Shown here one piece after another: positions 8,040 through 16,287 of a stretch of 64,000 bases of DNA (position 1 is the first letter of the stretch; each line of letters begins with the position of its first letter). The position numbers and the translations under genes are program-made. Source of the DNA: Planomonospora parontospora (lineage in GTDB: Bacteria > Actinomycetota > Actinomycetes > Streptosporangiales > Streptosporangiaceae); contig BMQD01000004.1 in NCBI GenBank assembly GCA_014647935.1, positions 82,155-146,154 of the forward strand. Direction: 5' to 3'. Below the pieces are notes generated by a model. That model saw only the letters and a list, made by a program, of their open reading frames with translations, did no database searches and was not told the origin of the DNA.

Positions 8040-9758
8040 ATGCACGCGAGACCGCTGTACGCGAGACCGCGCCCGCGGCGTCCCCGCCGCCCCTCGACCC
8101 TCCTCGCCCTGACCCTGGGGCTGATCGCGCCGGCTCTCGTGCTGACCGCGGCCCCGGGCCACACCGCCGACTCCCTCCTCTCCCAGGGCCGTCCGGCCGC
8201 CTCCTCCTCGGACGAGGACGCCTCGTTCCCGCCCGGCAGGGCCTTCGACGGGAACACCTCCACCCGCTGGGCCTCGGCCGAGGGCGTCGACCCCCAGTGG
8301 CTCCGCGTCGACCTCGGCCGCTCCGCCGCCGTCTCCCGGGTCAGGCTGACCTGGGAGGCGGCCTACGCCAGGGCGTACCGGATCCAGGTCTCACCCGACG
8401 GCTCGTCCTGGACCGACGTCTACTCGACCTCCTCGGGGGACGGCGCCGTGGACGACCTCTCCGTCTCCGGCACCGGCCGCTACGTCCGGATGTACGGGAC
8501 CGGCCGGGGCACCCCGTACGGCTACTCGCTGTACGAGATGGAGGTCTACGGCTCCACCGGCGGCTCCACGCCGGGTCCGAGCCCGACCCCGACGCCCACG
8601 GCGGGGGGCCCGCGCGTGCCGTTCGGCGGCCACACGATCCCCTACGCCTCCGGGATGCTGCGCCCCGGCGGCGGCCAGGCCGCCCTCGACCAGAAGGTCG
8701 TCGACTACTACCGGAAGTGGAAGGCGGCGTTCGTCCGGCAGAACTGCGGCAACGGCTGGTACCAGGTCATCTCCCCCGACGCCGACCACCCCTACGTCGC
8801 CGAGGCGCAGGGCTACGGCATGGTCATCGCCGCGACCATGGCCGGAGCCGACCCCGACGCGAAGAAGATCTTCGACGGCCTGCTGAAGTACGTCCTCGCC
8901 CACCCGTCCTCGATCACCCCCGGGCTGCTCGCCGCCGAGCAGGACGCCTCCTGCAAGAGCGTCAACGGCGGCGACTCCGCCACCGACGGCGACCTGGACG
9001 TCGCCTACGGCCTGCTCCTGGCCGACCGGCAGTGGGGCAGCTCCGGCACGTACGACTACAAGCGGCTCGCGATCAAGCACATCAACGCGATCAAGGTCGG
9101 TGAGCTCAACCCGACCACCAAGCTGCTGAAGCTGGGCGACTGGAGCAGCTCCGGCGGCGAGCACTACTGGATCAGCCGGCCCTCCGACTGGATGATCGAC
9201 CACTTCCGGGCCTTCCGGAAGGCGACCGGGGACGCGACCTGGGACACCGTCCGGGCCAACCACCAGAACCTGATCGCCTCCATGCAGTCGAAGTACGCCC
9301 CGGGCACCGGCCTGCTGCCCGACTTCGTGGTCGACACGAACGGCAGCCCCAGGCCCGCGCCCGGCGAGGTGCTGGAGAGCGCCAACGACGGCGACTTCTG
9401 GTGGAACGCCTGCCGGGTCCCGTGGCGGATCGCCAACGACGCGGTGACCAGCGGGGACGCCGGGTCCCTGGCCGCGGCGCGGAAGCTGAACGCCTGGATC
9501 AAGGCCAGGACGGGCGGCGACCCGGGCAGGATCGTGGCCGGTTACCGGCTCGACGGCGGCGCGCTGGCCGACTACGCCTCTCCCGCCTTCTTCGCCCCGT
9601 TCGCGGTGGCGGCGATGACCGACCCCGGCAGCCAGGCCTGGCTGGACGCGCTCTGGAACCGGATGCTCGCCACCCCGGTCTCCACCGACAGCTACTACGC
9701 CGCCAGCATCCAGCTCCAGGCCATGATCACCGTGACCGGCAACCACTGGGTGCCCTGA
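8040..9758 (+). CDS. secreted GH8 glycoside hydrolase with N-terminal F5/8C (CBM32-like) module
   Basis: Extracellular polysaccharidase of about 572 residues. An arginine-rich Sec signal peptide (residues 1-43) ends at the likely cleavage GHTA/DS. Residues 45-178 form a discoidin/F5-8C carbohydrate-binding module (AFDGNTSTRWAS, then LYEMEVYG). A Pro/Thr linker follows, then a GH8 domain from about residue 195. The GH8 acid appears in AEAQGYGM (the family usually has SEGQGYGM) and the catalytic Asp region in SATDGDLDVAYGLLLA. GH8 members cleave chitosan, beta-glucan or xylan, and the exact substrate is open. The start has GAGAGGG upstream. The gene is probably controlled through the palindrome at 7983-7999. 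Confidence 0.92.
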   Translation: MHARPLYARPRPRRPRRPSTLLALTLGLIAPALVLTAAPGHTADSLLSQGRPAASSSDEDASFPPGRAFDGNTSTRWASAEGVDPQWLRVDLGRSAAVSRVRLTWEAAYARAYRIQVSPDGSSWTDVYSTSSGDGAVDDLSVSGTGRYVRMYGTGRGTPYGYSLYEMEVYGSTGGSTPGPSPTPTPTAGGPRVPFGGHTIPYASGMLRPGGGQAALDQKVVDYYRKWKAAFVRQNCGNGWYQVISPDADHPYVAEAQGYGMVIAATMAGADPDAKKIFDGLLKYVLAHPSSITPGLLAAEQDASCKSVNGGDSATDGDLDVAYGLLLADRQWGSSGTYDYKRLAIKHINAIKVGELNPTTKLLKLGDWSSSGGEHYWISRPSDWMIDHFRAFRKATGDATWDTVRANHQNLIASMQSKYAPGTGLLPDFVVDTNGSPRPAPGEVLESANDGDFWWNACRVPWRIANDAVTSGDAGSLAAARKLNAWIKARTGGDPGRIVAGYRLDGGALADYASPAFFAPFAVAAMTDPGSQAWLDALWNRMLATPVSTDSYYAASIQLQAMITVTGNHWVP

Positions 9759-9765
9759 CCCGCAC

Positions 9766-9807
9766 GCCCGGCCGTGGCCCCTCTCCCGGGAGGGACCACG
9801 GCCGGGC
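9766..9807. terminator. hairpin between convergent GH8 and kinase-fusion genes
   Basis: Arms CCCGGCCGTGG (9767-9777) and CCACGGCCGGG (9796-9806) pair perfectly, extended by G9766-C9807. It lies between two convergent stop codons and probably serves both as a bidirectional terminator. There is no T-run. Confidence 0.65.
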
Positions 9808-9812
9808 CCGGA

Positions 9813-12800
9813 TCAGTCCTGGTCGGGGATCAGGCGGGACGACGAGTAGCCGTCCAGGCACAGGACCGGCCCCGGCGGGACGGGCCGCGCGGCGAGCACC
9901 TCCCTGGCCCGGTCCCGCGCCAGGTTCCAGCCGTTCCACGGGTCCGGCCGGTCGAGCCGGTTGGCCCGGGTCACGTCCCTCAGCACGCAGCTGCGCAGCG
10001 GCTCCGGCAGCCGGTCCAGCGCCGGCACGGCCTCCGCCCCCAGGCCGCCCAGGTAGCGCTGGTCGAGCCGGTCCACGCCCCGGACGGCGAGCTGGGTCTC
10101 CGCGACCCGCAGGTCCGGGTTCCACACCGCGAAGGCCAGCAGGCCCACGCCCGTCATCAGGACCATCGTCCGGGGCAGCCATCCGGCCGGGCCGCGCCGC
10201 AGCAGCCGCAGCGCGCCCGCGGCGAGGACCAGCAGGAAGACGCCGCCGAGCCACCAGATGGCCGCCTGCACGGAGGCGCGGAGCCGGGTGAGGCCGTAGG
10301 CGTCGACGTACAGGTCCAGCCGGTACATCGCGGAGGCCAGGATCACCATGGTCAGCGCGCACAGCAGGCCGAGCAGCCCGGCCATCAGCCAGCGCTCGCG
10401 CCCCTCCGTCTCGACCGCCCCCGACGCGATCGCCACGATCGCCAGCACGAAGACGCTGACCACGACCAGCTGGAAGAACCCGGAGCGGGCGTACTCGGCG
10501 TAGGTGAGATCGGTGGTGGCCACCACCCAGCCGGCGTCGCCGAACAGCGCCGTCAGCTGCATCGCCACGAACGCGCCGAACAGCAGGTTGAGCGCCGCCA
10601 GCGGGGTCACCCACAGGCCGCGGCCGACGCGCAGGCGCAGGCCCTGCGCCTGCGGCTCGACGACCGGCCGCAGGCCCACCAGCACGGCCGCGGCGACCAC
10701 GGCCGCGAAGACCGCGAAGACCAGGACGCGCAGCGGCAGCGTCTCCGCCCAGTCCTGCGAGAACAGCAGCCGCTCCACCGTACGGGCGAAGACCGCGTCC
10801 GCCGAGGCGAACAGCGCGCCGAAGATCCCGAGCAGCACCGCGGTCAGACCGAGCCCGACCAGTGTGGGCAGCACCCTGCGGGTCGCCATGCCCTTCACCG
10901 GCCCCTTCAGCGGCGCGGCCAGGAACCACGGCACCGGCAGCAGCCCCAGCACCACCGAGATCCCGCCCCTGGCCACCCCGAGCCAGCCGCGCCCGGCCCC
11001 CGACAGGGCGAGCGCGGCCATCCCGAACCCGGCGAGGAGGAGCAGCCCGACGAGCCAGTCGGCGTCCCGGAAGACCGCCACCGAGATCAGTCCGTAGGCG
11101 ACCAGTCCCATCGCCGCCGACCAGGGGGTGATCCGCTTCCTGGCGACCGGCAGCACCGCCGCCCCCATGGCCGCCGCCACCAGCACGAGTCCCACTCCCA
11201 CCGAGCTGTACGGCAGGGCCACCGCGGCGAGCAGCCCGACGACCGCGCAGGCGGCGAGCAGCCACCGCGGCGCGTCCGGCAGCTCGGGGCGGGGGAACAC
11301 CGGGGGGGCCACGTACCCGCCGGGCGGCCCCTCCGCCGCCCTCCCCGCGGGAGCGGTCGTCCTCCCTCCTGCGGCCGGTCCCCGGACCGGTCCCGCCGCG
11401 GCGACGGCGGAACCCCCGCCCCCCGTCGCGCCGGGAGGTCCTCCTGCCGTCCTCTCCACCGGTCCCTGCGTCGTCCGCCCCGCACCGACCGGAGGCGGAC
11501 CCGCGGAAAGCGGACCGACGGGAGGCGGACCGACGGGAGGCGGACCGACGGGAGGCGGGCCGACGGGAGGCGGGCCGACGGGAGGCGGGCCGGAGATCGG
11601 CTGGTAGCCCGTCCACAACCCGTCCGACGCCGTGGTGGCACCGATCACCGTGCCGACGAACGCCGCGACCAGCGGGACGCCGACCCCCACCAGGATGCCC
11701 AGCGAGGGCGAGACCGCCCCGAGCCCGAAGCCGAGGAGCAGGCCCGCGAGAACGCCGAGGAAACCGCCGAGCAGGACCCCGGCGATCGCTCCCGGCCAGT
11801 TCCGGACCGGGACGGGGACCGCTCCGGGCTGTCCCGGCAGGAACCGGGGGGCCGTGACCCCGGGGCGGATCGGAGGATGGGACGGCGTCCGGATCTCCCC
11901 CGCGGAGGCGGGCGCCCCCGCGGGCGCGGATGTCCCGGTACGGACGGGGTCCTCGACTGAGGCGGACGCGCCGGCGGGGACCGGGTCCGGCCGGGGAGCC
12001 GCCGCCTCCTCGCGGCTCCCCTCCTCGCGGTCTTCCGCCTCCTCGCGGTCTTCCGTCGTCTCGCGGGCCTCCGCCTCTTCACCGTCCGCCGCCGTTCCAC
12101 GGGCCTTCACCGCCTCACGGGCGGCCGGAGCGACGGAGACGGCGGCGGGATCAGGGCCGGAGCGGCCCTCGGGATGGCCGTCCGGGCTGGGAGACGCACC
12201 GGGGGCGCCCGGGCGACCACCCGAGACGGGGGTCTCCGGTCCACCGGACCCTCCGGAGGGGGAGTCCTCCGCGGAGGTGCCGCCGGAGGCGGGAGGGAAG
12301 GTCATCGGGATCCTTTCTGGGAGGTCGACCGCTATCCGGCAGCCGACACCGTCTTCGACACGGATGGAACCGCCGTGGAGCTCGACGATCTCCTTCGTGA
12401 TGGCCAGGCCCAGCCCGGCGCCGCCCTGGTCCGCCGCCCGTCCCGCGTCCAGCCGGGAGAACCGCTCGAACACCCGGGTCCGGTCCTCCTCGCGGATGCC
12501 CGGCCCCTGGTCGGTCACCAGCAGCCGGACGCCGGACCCCTCGGGCCGGGCGGACAGGACCACGACACCGCCCTCGGGGCTGTGCCGCACCGCGTTGTCG
12601 AGCAGGTTCGCCAGCACCTGCGCCAGCAGGTCGGCGTCGGCCCGGACGCTCAGCCCGCCGGACACCTCGCACCGGGCCGCCACCCCGTCCCGCGCCAGTA
12701 CGGCCTCGCGCAGCGCCTGCTCGCAGAGCGGGCCGAGCTCGACCTCGTCCCGCTCGATCAGCCGCGCCCCGGACTCCAGCCGGGACAGGTCCAGCAGCTG

Positions 12801-13454
12801 GGCGACCAGCCGCCCCAGCCGCTCCGTCTGGGCCAGCGCCGTACCGAGCGTCACCGGGTCGGGCTCCGAGACCCCGTCGACCACGTTCTCCAGCACTGCG
12901 CGCAGGGCGGTGATCGGGGTCCGCAGCTCGTGGCTGACGTTGGCGACCAGTTCCCGCCGCTGCCGGTCGACCTCGCCCAGGTCCGCCGCCATCGCGTTGA
13001 AGGCCCGGGCCAGCTCGCCGACCTCGTCACGGGAGGTGGCCGTGACCCGCAGGCCGTACCGGCCCTTGGCGATGGTCTGCGCGGCGGCGGCCATCTCGCG
13101 CAACGGCCGGGTCATCCCCCGGGCCAGCAACTGCACCATGACGAGCGCGAGCAGCACCGCCACCGCGATCCGGGTGTTCCTCGAGTAGCCGGCGTTGATG
13201 CCGACCTCGTTGACGACGAACGCCGCCACCACGGCCAGCAGGATCACCACGCCGAGCTTCGCCTTGATCCGGCCGAGGAAGTCGAGGGGCCGCAGCCACC
13301 GCCGCCCTCCCCGGGCGGGCCGCCCTCCCTGGTCCTCCGCCGGGGCGGCGGACGGGCGGGCCGCGTCCCTGCGGGACGGGGAGGGGGTGGAGAGACCGGT
13401 TCCCCGCCGGGCGGGCCGGGTGCTCTCCTCGTCGGGTCTCATCATGTTTCGCAT
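9813..13454 (-). CDS. sensor histidine kinase fused in frame to a DUF4153/DUF4173-type membrane protein
   Basis: One uninterrupted frame of 1213 codons. Residues 1-383 are a complete HAMP histidine kinase: two transmembrane helices near 66-85 and 95-111, HAMP to about 165, phospho-acceptor His175 in ANVSHELRTP, an N-box NLLDNAVRHSP, and a G-box GGAGLGLAI. Residues 384-1213 are a low-complexity Gly/Pro/Glu linker, a PPPVG repeat tract, and about 12-14 hydrophobic helices of a DUF4153-like protein. An internal ATG at 12305 with AGAAAGG six bases upstream could start the second part separately. Shifting the frame by one base there would give a stop overlapping that ATG, the usual two-gene layout. 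This may be a true fusion, a recent frameshift fusion or a sequencing indel. The partner regulator is at 13566. Confidence 0.82.
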   Translation of the reverse strand: MRNMMRPDEESTRPARRGTGLSTPSPSRRDAARPSAAPAEDQGGRPARGGRRWLRPLDFLGRIKAKLGVVILLAVVAAFVVNEVGINAGYSRNTRIAVAVLLALVMVQLLARGMTRPLREMAAAAQTIAKGRYGLRVTATSRDEVGELARAFNAMAADLGEVDRQRRELVANVSHELRTPITALRAVLENVVDGVSEPDPVTLGTALAQTERLGRLVAQLLDLSRLESGARLIERDEVELGPLCEQALREAVLARDGVAARCEVSGGLSVRADADLLAQVLANLLDNAVRHSPEGGVVVLSARPEGSGVRLLVTDQGPGIREEDRTRVFERFSRLDAGRAADQGGAGLGLAITKEIVELHGGSIRVEDGVGCRIAVDLPERIPMTFPPASGGTSAEDSPSGGSGGPETPVSGGRPGAPGASPSPDGHPEGRSGPDPAAVSVAPAAREAVKARGTAADGEEAEARETTEDREEAEDREEGSREEAAAPRPDPVPAGASASVEDPVRTGTSAPAGAPASAGEIRTPSHPPIRPGVTAPRFLPGQPGAVPVPVRNWPGAIAGVLLGGFLGVLAGLLLGFGLGAVSPSLGILVGVGVPLVAAFVGTVIGATTASDGLWTGYQPISGPPPVGPPPVGPPPVGPPPVGPPPVGPLSAGPPPVGAGRTTQGPVERTAGGPPGATGGGGSAVAAAGPVRGPAAGGRTTAPAGRAAEGPPGGYVAPPVFPRPELPDAPRWLLAACAVVGLLAAVALPYSSVGVGLVLVAAAMGAAVLPVARKRITPWSAAMGLVAYGLISVAVFRDADWLVGLLLLAGFGMAALALSGAGRGWLGVARGGISVVLGLLPVPWFLAAPLKGPVKGMATRRVLPTLVGLGLTAVLLGIFGALFASADAVFARTVERLLFSQDWAETLPLRVLVFAVFAAVVAAAVLVGLRPVVEPQAQGLRLRVGRGLWVTPLAALNLLFGAFVAMQLTALFGDAGWVVATTDLTYAEYARSGFFQLVVVSVFVLAIVAIASGAVETEGRERWLMAGLLGLLCALTMVILASAMYRLDLYVDAYGLTRLRASVQAAIWWLGGVFLLVLAAGALRLLRRGPAGWLPRTMVLMTGVGLLAFAVWNPDLRVAETQLAVRGVDRLDQRYLGGLGAEAVPALDRLPEPLRSCVLRDVTRANRLDRPDPWNGWNLARDRAREVLAARPVPPGPVLCLDGYSSSRLIPDQD
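11511..11585. repeat. five 15-base tandem repeats coding PPPVG
   Basis: Five consecutive units of the type CGGACCGACGGGAGG, with A/G variation, lie inside the fusion gene and encode proline-rich PPPVG pentapeptides before the membrane helices. Such in-frame repeats can expand or contract without breaking the protein. Confidence 0.85.
12303..12318 (-). promoter_or_regulatory. internal Shine-Dalgarno and ATG at the kinase/DUF4153 junction
   Basis: On the minus strand AGAAAGG (12318-12312) is followed after six bases by ATG (12305-12303), in frame with both halves of the fusion. It could give a free DUF4153-like protein of about 830 residues in addition to the fused form. Confidence 0.5.
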
Positions 13455-13565
13455 TCCGGGGTGTTCGAGTGGCGGGAAGGGAAATCGGTTCGCCGGACCC
13501 CGGCGGGACCATCGGCCTGCGGGACGGTGGAGGAGGCACGAGGACGCAGCCGGTCCCGTGGACGG

Positions 13566-14255
13566 TCAGGGCCTGACCAGGGCGTAACCGACTCCGTGGA
13601 CGGTCCTGACGGCCCCGGGGCCGAGCTTGCGGCGCAGGGCCCGTACGTGGCTGTCCACCGTCCGGGTGGCCGCGGCCTCGGAGAAGCCCCAGATGTCGGC
13701 GAGCAGCCGCTCCCGCTCGAACACCTGACCCGGGCGCTCCGCCAGCCGGCAGAGCAGGTCGAACTCGGTCCGGGTCAGCCGTACCTCCGCGCCCGCCACG
13801 TAGACCCGGCGCTCGGCGGTGTCGATCTCGACGTCGCCGACCCGCATCACCGAGTCGTCCACGGCCAGCTGCGAGGCGCGCTCCACCCGCCGCAGCAGCG
13901 CGTGCACCCGCGCCACCAGCTCGCGCATGCTGAAGGGCTTGGTCATGTAGTCGTCGGCTCCGACCCCGAGCCCCACCAGCAGGTCGGTCTCCTCCCCCAG
14001 CGCGGTGAGCATGAGCACCGGGACCGGCCGGGCCGCCTGCATCCGGCGGCAGACCTCCAGGCCGTCGAGGCCGGGGAGCAGCCGGTCGAGGATCACCACG
14101 TCGGGTTCGGCCTTCGCGTAGGCCGCCAGCGCGCCCTCCCCGTCCCCGGCCACCCGCACGTCGAAGCCCTCCGCCGCGAGGCGGTGCCGTACGGCCCGCG
14201 CGATCGTCTCGTCGTCCTCCACCACGAGGACACGTCGTTGCTGGGGAAATGCCAT
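13566..14255 (-). CDS. OmpR-family response regulator
   Basis: Response regulator of about 229 residues. The receiver domain has the acidic pair in VVEDDE, phospho-acceptor Asp in VVILDRLLPGLDG, and conserved Lys in YMTKPFS. The C-terminal winged helix (from about 130) has LTRTEFDLLCRLAERPGQVF and the SHVRALRRKLG recognition helix. The start at ATG 14255 lies six bases after TACGCT on the minus strand, suggesting a leaderless mRNA. The gene is immediately upstream of, and co-directional with, the kinase fusion, 111 bases apart, forming a two-component system. It is divergent from the pseudokinase operon, which shares its upstream region and might be a target. Confidence 0.92.
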   Translation of the reverse strand: MAFPQQRRVLVVEDDETIARAVRHRLAAEGFDVRVAGDGEGALAAYAKAEPDVVILDRLLPGLDGLEVCRRMQAARPVPVLMLTALGEETDLLVGLGVGADDYMTKPFSMRELVARVHALLRRVERASQLAVDDSVMRVGDVEIDTAERRVYVAGAEVRLTRTEFDLLCRLAERPGQVFERERLLADIWGFSEAAATRTVDSHVRALRRKLGPGAVRTVHGVGYALVRP

Positions 14256-14261
14256 ACGCGG

Positions 14262-14267
14262 AGCGTA
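14262..14267 (-). promoter_or_regulatory. -10 box TACGCT of a likely leaderless promoter
   Basis: Read on the minus strand, TACGCT ends six bases before the ATG at 14255. No ribosome-binding site is seen upstream of that ATG. Confidence 0.45.
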
Positions 14268-14493
14268 GAGGGACCCTGTGCAGATGACTTGGGGCGGATT
14301 GTGAAGATTCCGCGCACACCGGGAACGTGCTCCGCACGAATTACGGTGGTCGAGATGGTCTTGCGGCATGAGACCACGATCGTGACGGAAAGGGGAGGTC
14401 GCTCTCGTTGGTCCCCATCCCGTTGAATGACTATCTTTTGAGCGCGACAAGCTGTCCGATACGGGCCAGTGGACCTTCTGAGCGCGGCAGCCG

Positions 14494-16287
14494 GTGAACG
14501 GGGTGAGCAGGATCGACACACGAGCGCTGGCGGGCCGTTACCGCCTCCTCCGCCCCCTCTCCGAGGGCGGCGACGGCATCGTGTGGCTCGCCGCCGACGA
14601 GGTACTCCACCGCGACGTGGCGGTCAGGGAGGTACGGATCCCGTCCGGCCTCGGGCCCGTGGCGCGGCAGACGTTCCACGCCGCCGCGCTGCGCGAGACC
14701 AACCTGGCCGTGCGGATCAAGCACCCTTCCATCGTCGTCGTCCACGACGTGGTCGTCGACGACGACCGCCCGTGGATCGTCATGGAGCTGCTGCACGGGG
14801 CCTCCCTGAAGGAGACCGTCCGGGAACGGCGGCCGCTCCCGCCGCGTCAGGCGGCCCGGGTCGGCGCGGGCATCCTCGGCGCGCTGGCCGCGGTGCACGC
14901 CGCCGGGGTGCTGCACCGGGGGATCGCGCCGGGCAACGTCTTCCTCGCCGAGGACGGCCGGGCCCTCCTCACCGATTTCGGCATCGTCCTCACCGAGAGC
15001 GGAGGGGAGGCCCCGAGCACCGGCCGCCCGATCGGCGCCCCCGGTTACACCGCTCCGGAGCGGTTGCGCGGCGCGCTGGGCGACGCGCGCTCCGACCTGT
15101 GGTCGCTCGGCGCCACCCTCTACTTCGCCGTCGAGGGCACGCCCCCGCACCCGGCGGACACCCCCGCCGACACGATCAGACGGACGCTCGCCGAACCGCC
15201 CCGGCGGCCGGAGCGTGCGGGCGCGCTGGGTCCGCTGCTGATGCTCATGCTGGCCCCGTCCCCCATCGCCCGGCCCTCCGCCGAGGCCGTCGCCCGGATG
15301 CTGGACGACGTCGCCCAGGGCCGCTCCACCTCCGCGCCCTCTCTCCTCGGGCCCGCGGCCTCCGAGCACGGTCCTTCCGGGACCGCTCCCGGCCGGACCG
15401 ACGTCCCCGGGTCGGTCCCGCCGGGGCGCGTGCTCCCCCTGCCCGCCCCCGCCCGGACCGGTGATCCCCGACCCGGCGGGACCGGCCCCGATCGGGACGT
15501 GACCGGTGAGACCCCCGGGATCTCCCCGGAGCCGTCCCCCGGAACGGCCTCCTCCGGCCGGGCGCCGCTCCCCGCCCGGCTTCCGCGCGAGGACCGCGCC
15601 TCCGTCCGGTTCCCGCGCACGGGCGGGCCCCTGGTCTGGGCCGCGGCCGAGATCACCGCCCTGGCGGTGCTCGGCGGGGTCGCCATGGGCGTGACCGGCC
15701 TCGTCTCCTCCGGAGCGGACCCGGCCCCCGCTGCGGAGCTCAGCGAGCGGCCCGGCGCCTTCGCCTCCCCGGTGGACGTGTGCGGCCTGATCCCCGCGGA
15801 CCGGGTCAGGCAGTTGCTCCCGGCCCTGGCGGGCGAGGGGAGACCGACCGACGGGGGCGGCTGCGAGTGGACCAGCCCCGGGACGGGCCTGAGGGTCGCC
15901 CCGGCCGGTCCGGCCGCGCAGTGGGGTAGGAGCCCGCGGCAGGCCCACGAGCTCTTCGTCAACCGGCGCAACGGCACCATCCCCGACGGCGGGCTCGTCT
16001 GGAGCCGGTCGAGCATCTCCGCCGGGATCCGCTCCGCCAGGAACACCGGCCCGCTGCCGGTGAAACCCGTCGGGGAGGAGGCGTTCGGCCACGACGTGTA
16101 CGAGAACCGCACGACCGGCAGGCTGGAGCGGAGCCACGTGACGTTCCGGGTGGACAACCTGGTCGTCGAGGTCGAGTACACCGTGGTGGACGGCAGCAAG
16201 GACGGTCCCGCGATCCAGAGTGGGGCCCACACCGCAGCGACCTGGGTCGCGGACGCGTTGAGAAAGCAGAAGGCGGCAGCCGGATGA
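14494..16287 (+). CDS. membrane Ser/Thr pseudokinase with outside DUF3558-like domain
   Basis: Single-span membrane protein of about 597 residues. Residues 14-270 have a Hanks-type kinase fold: glycine loop LSEGGDGIVW, E98 hinge region, APE-like TAPERL and DLWSLGATLYF. Key residues are changed: the ATP-binding Lys is Arg45 (VAVRE) and the catalytic HRD is HRG (Gly143), although N148 and DFG (161-163) remain. Phosphotransfer is therefore unlikely. A Pro/Gly-rich linker, a transmembrane helix near 378-400 and an outside domain with two cysteines (VCGLIP, GGCEWTS) resembling DUF3558 follow. GTG 14494 is the chosen start, with weak ribosome-binding signal. The stop overlaps the next gene by ATGA. 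A signal-relay or scaffold role is inferred. Confidence 0.85.
   Translation: MNGVSRIDTRALAGRYRLLRPLSEGGDGIVWLAADEVLHRDVAVREVRIPSGLGPVARQTFHAAALRETNLAVRIKHPSIVVVHDVVVDDDRPWIVMELLHGASLKETVRERRPLPPRQAARVGAGILGALAAVHAAGVLHRGIAPGNVFLAEDGRALLTDFGIVLTESGGEAPSTGRPIGAPGYTAPERLRGALGDARSDLWSLGATLYFAVEGTPPHPADTPADTIRRTLAEPPRRPERAGALGPLLMLMLAPSPIARPSAEAVARMLDDVAQGRSTSAPSLLGPAASEHGPSGTAPGRTDVPGSVPPGRVLPLPAPARTGDPRPGGTGPDRDVTGETPGISPEPSPGTASSGRAPLPARLPREDRASVRFPRTGGPLVWAAAEITALAVLGGVAMGVTGLVSSGADPAPAAELSERPGAFASPVDVCGLIPADRVRQLLPALAGEGRPTDGGGCEWTSPGTGLRVAPAGPAAQWGRSPRQAHELFVNRRNGTIPDGGLVWSRSSISAGIRSARNTGPLPVKPVGEEAFGHDVYENRTTGRLERSHVTFRVDNLVVEVEYTVVDGSKDGPAIQSGAHTAATWVADALRKQKAAAG

Noticed and set aside
11511..11585. 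Regular short repeats as a possible CRISPR array
   Set aside because: The 15-base units are contiguous with no spacers and are translated in frame as PPPVG.
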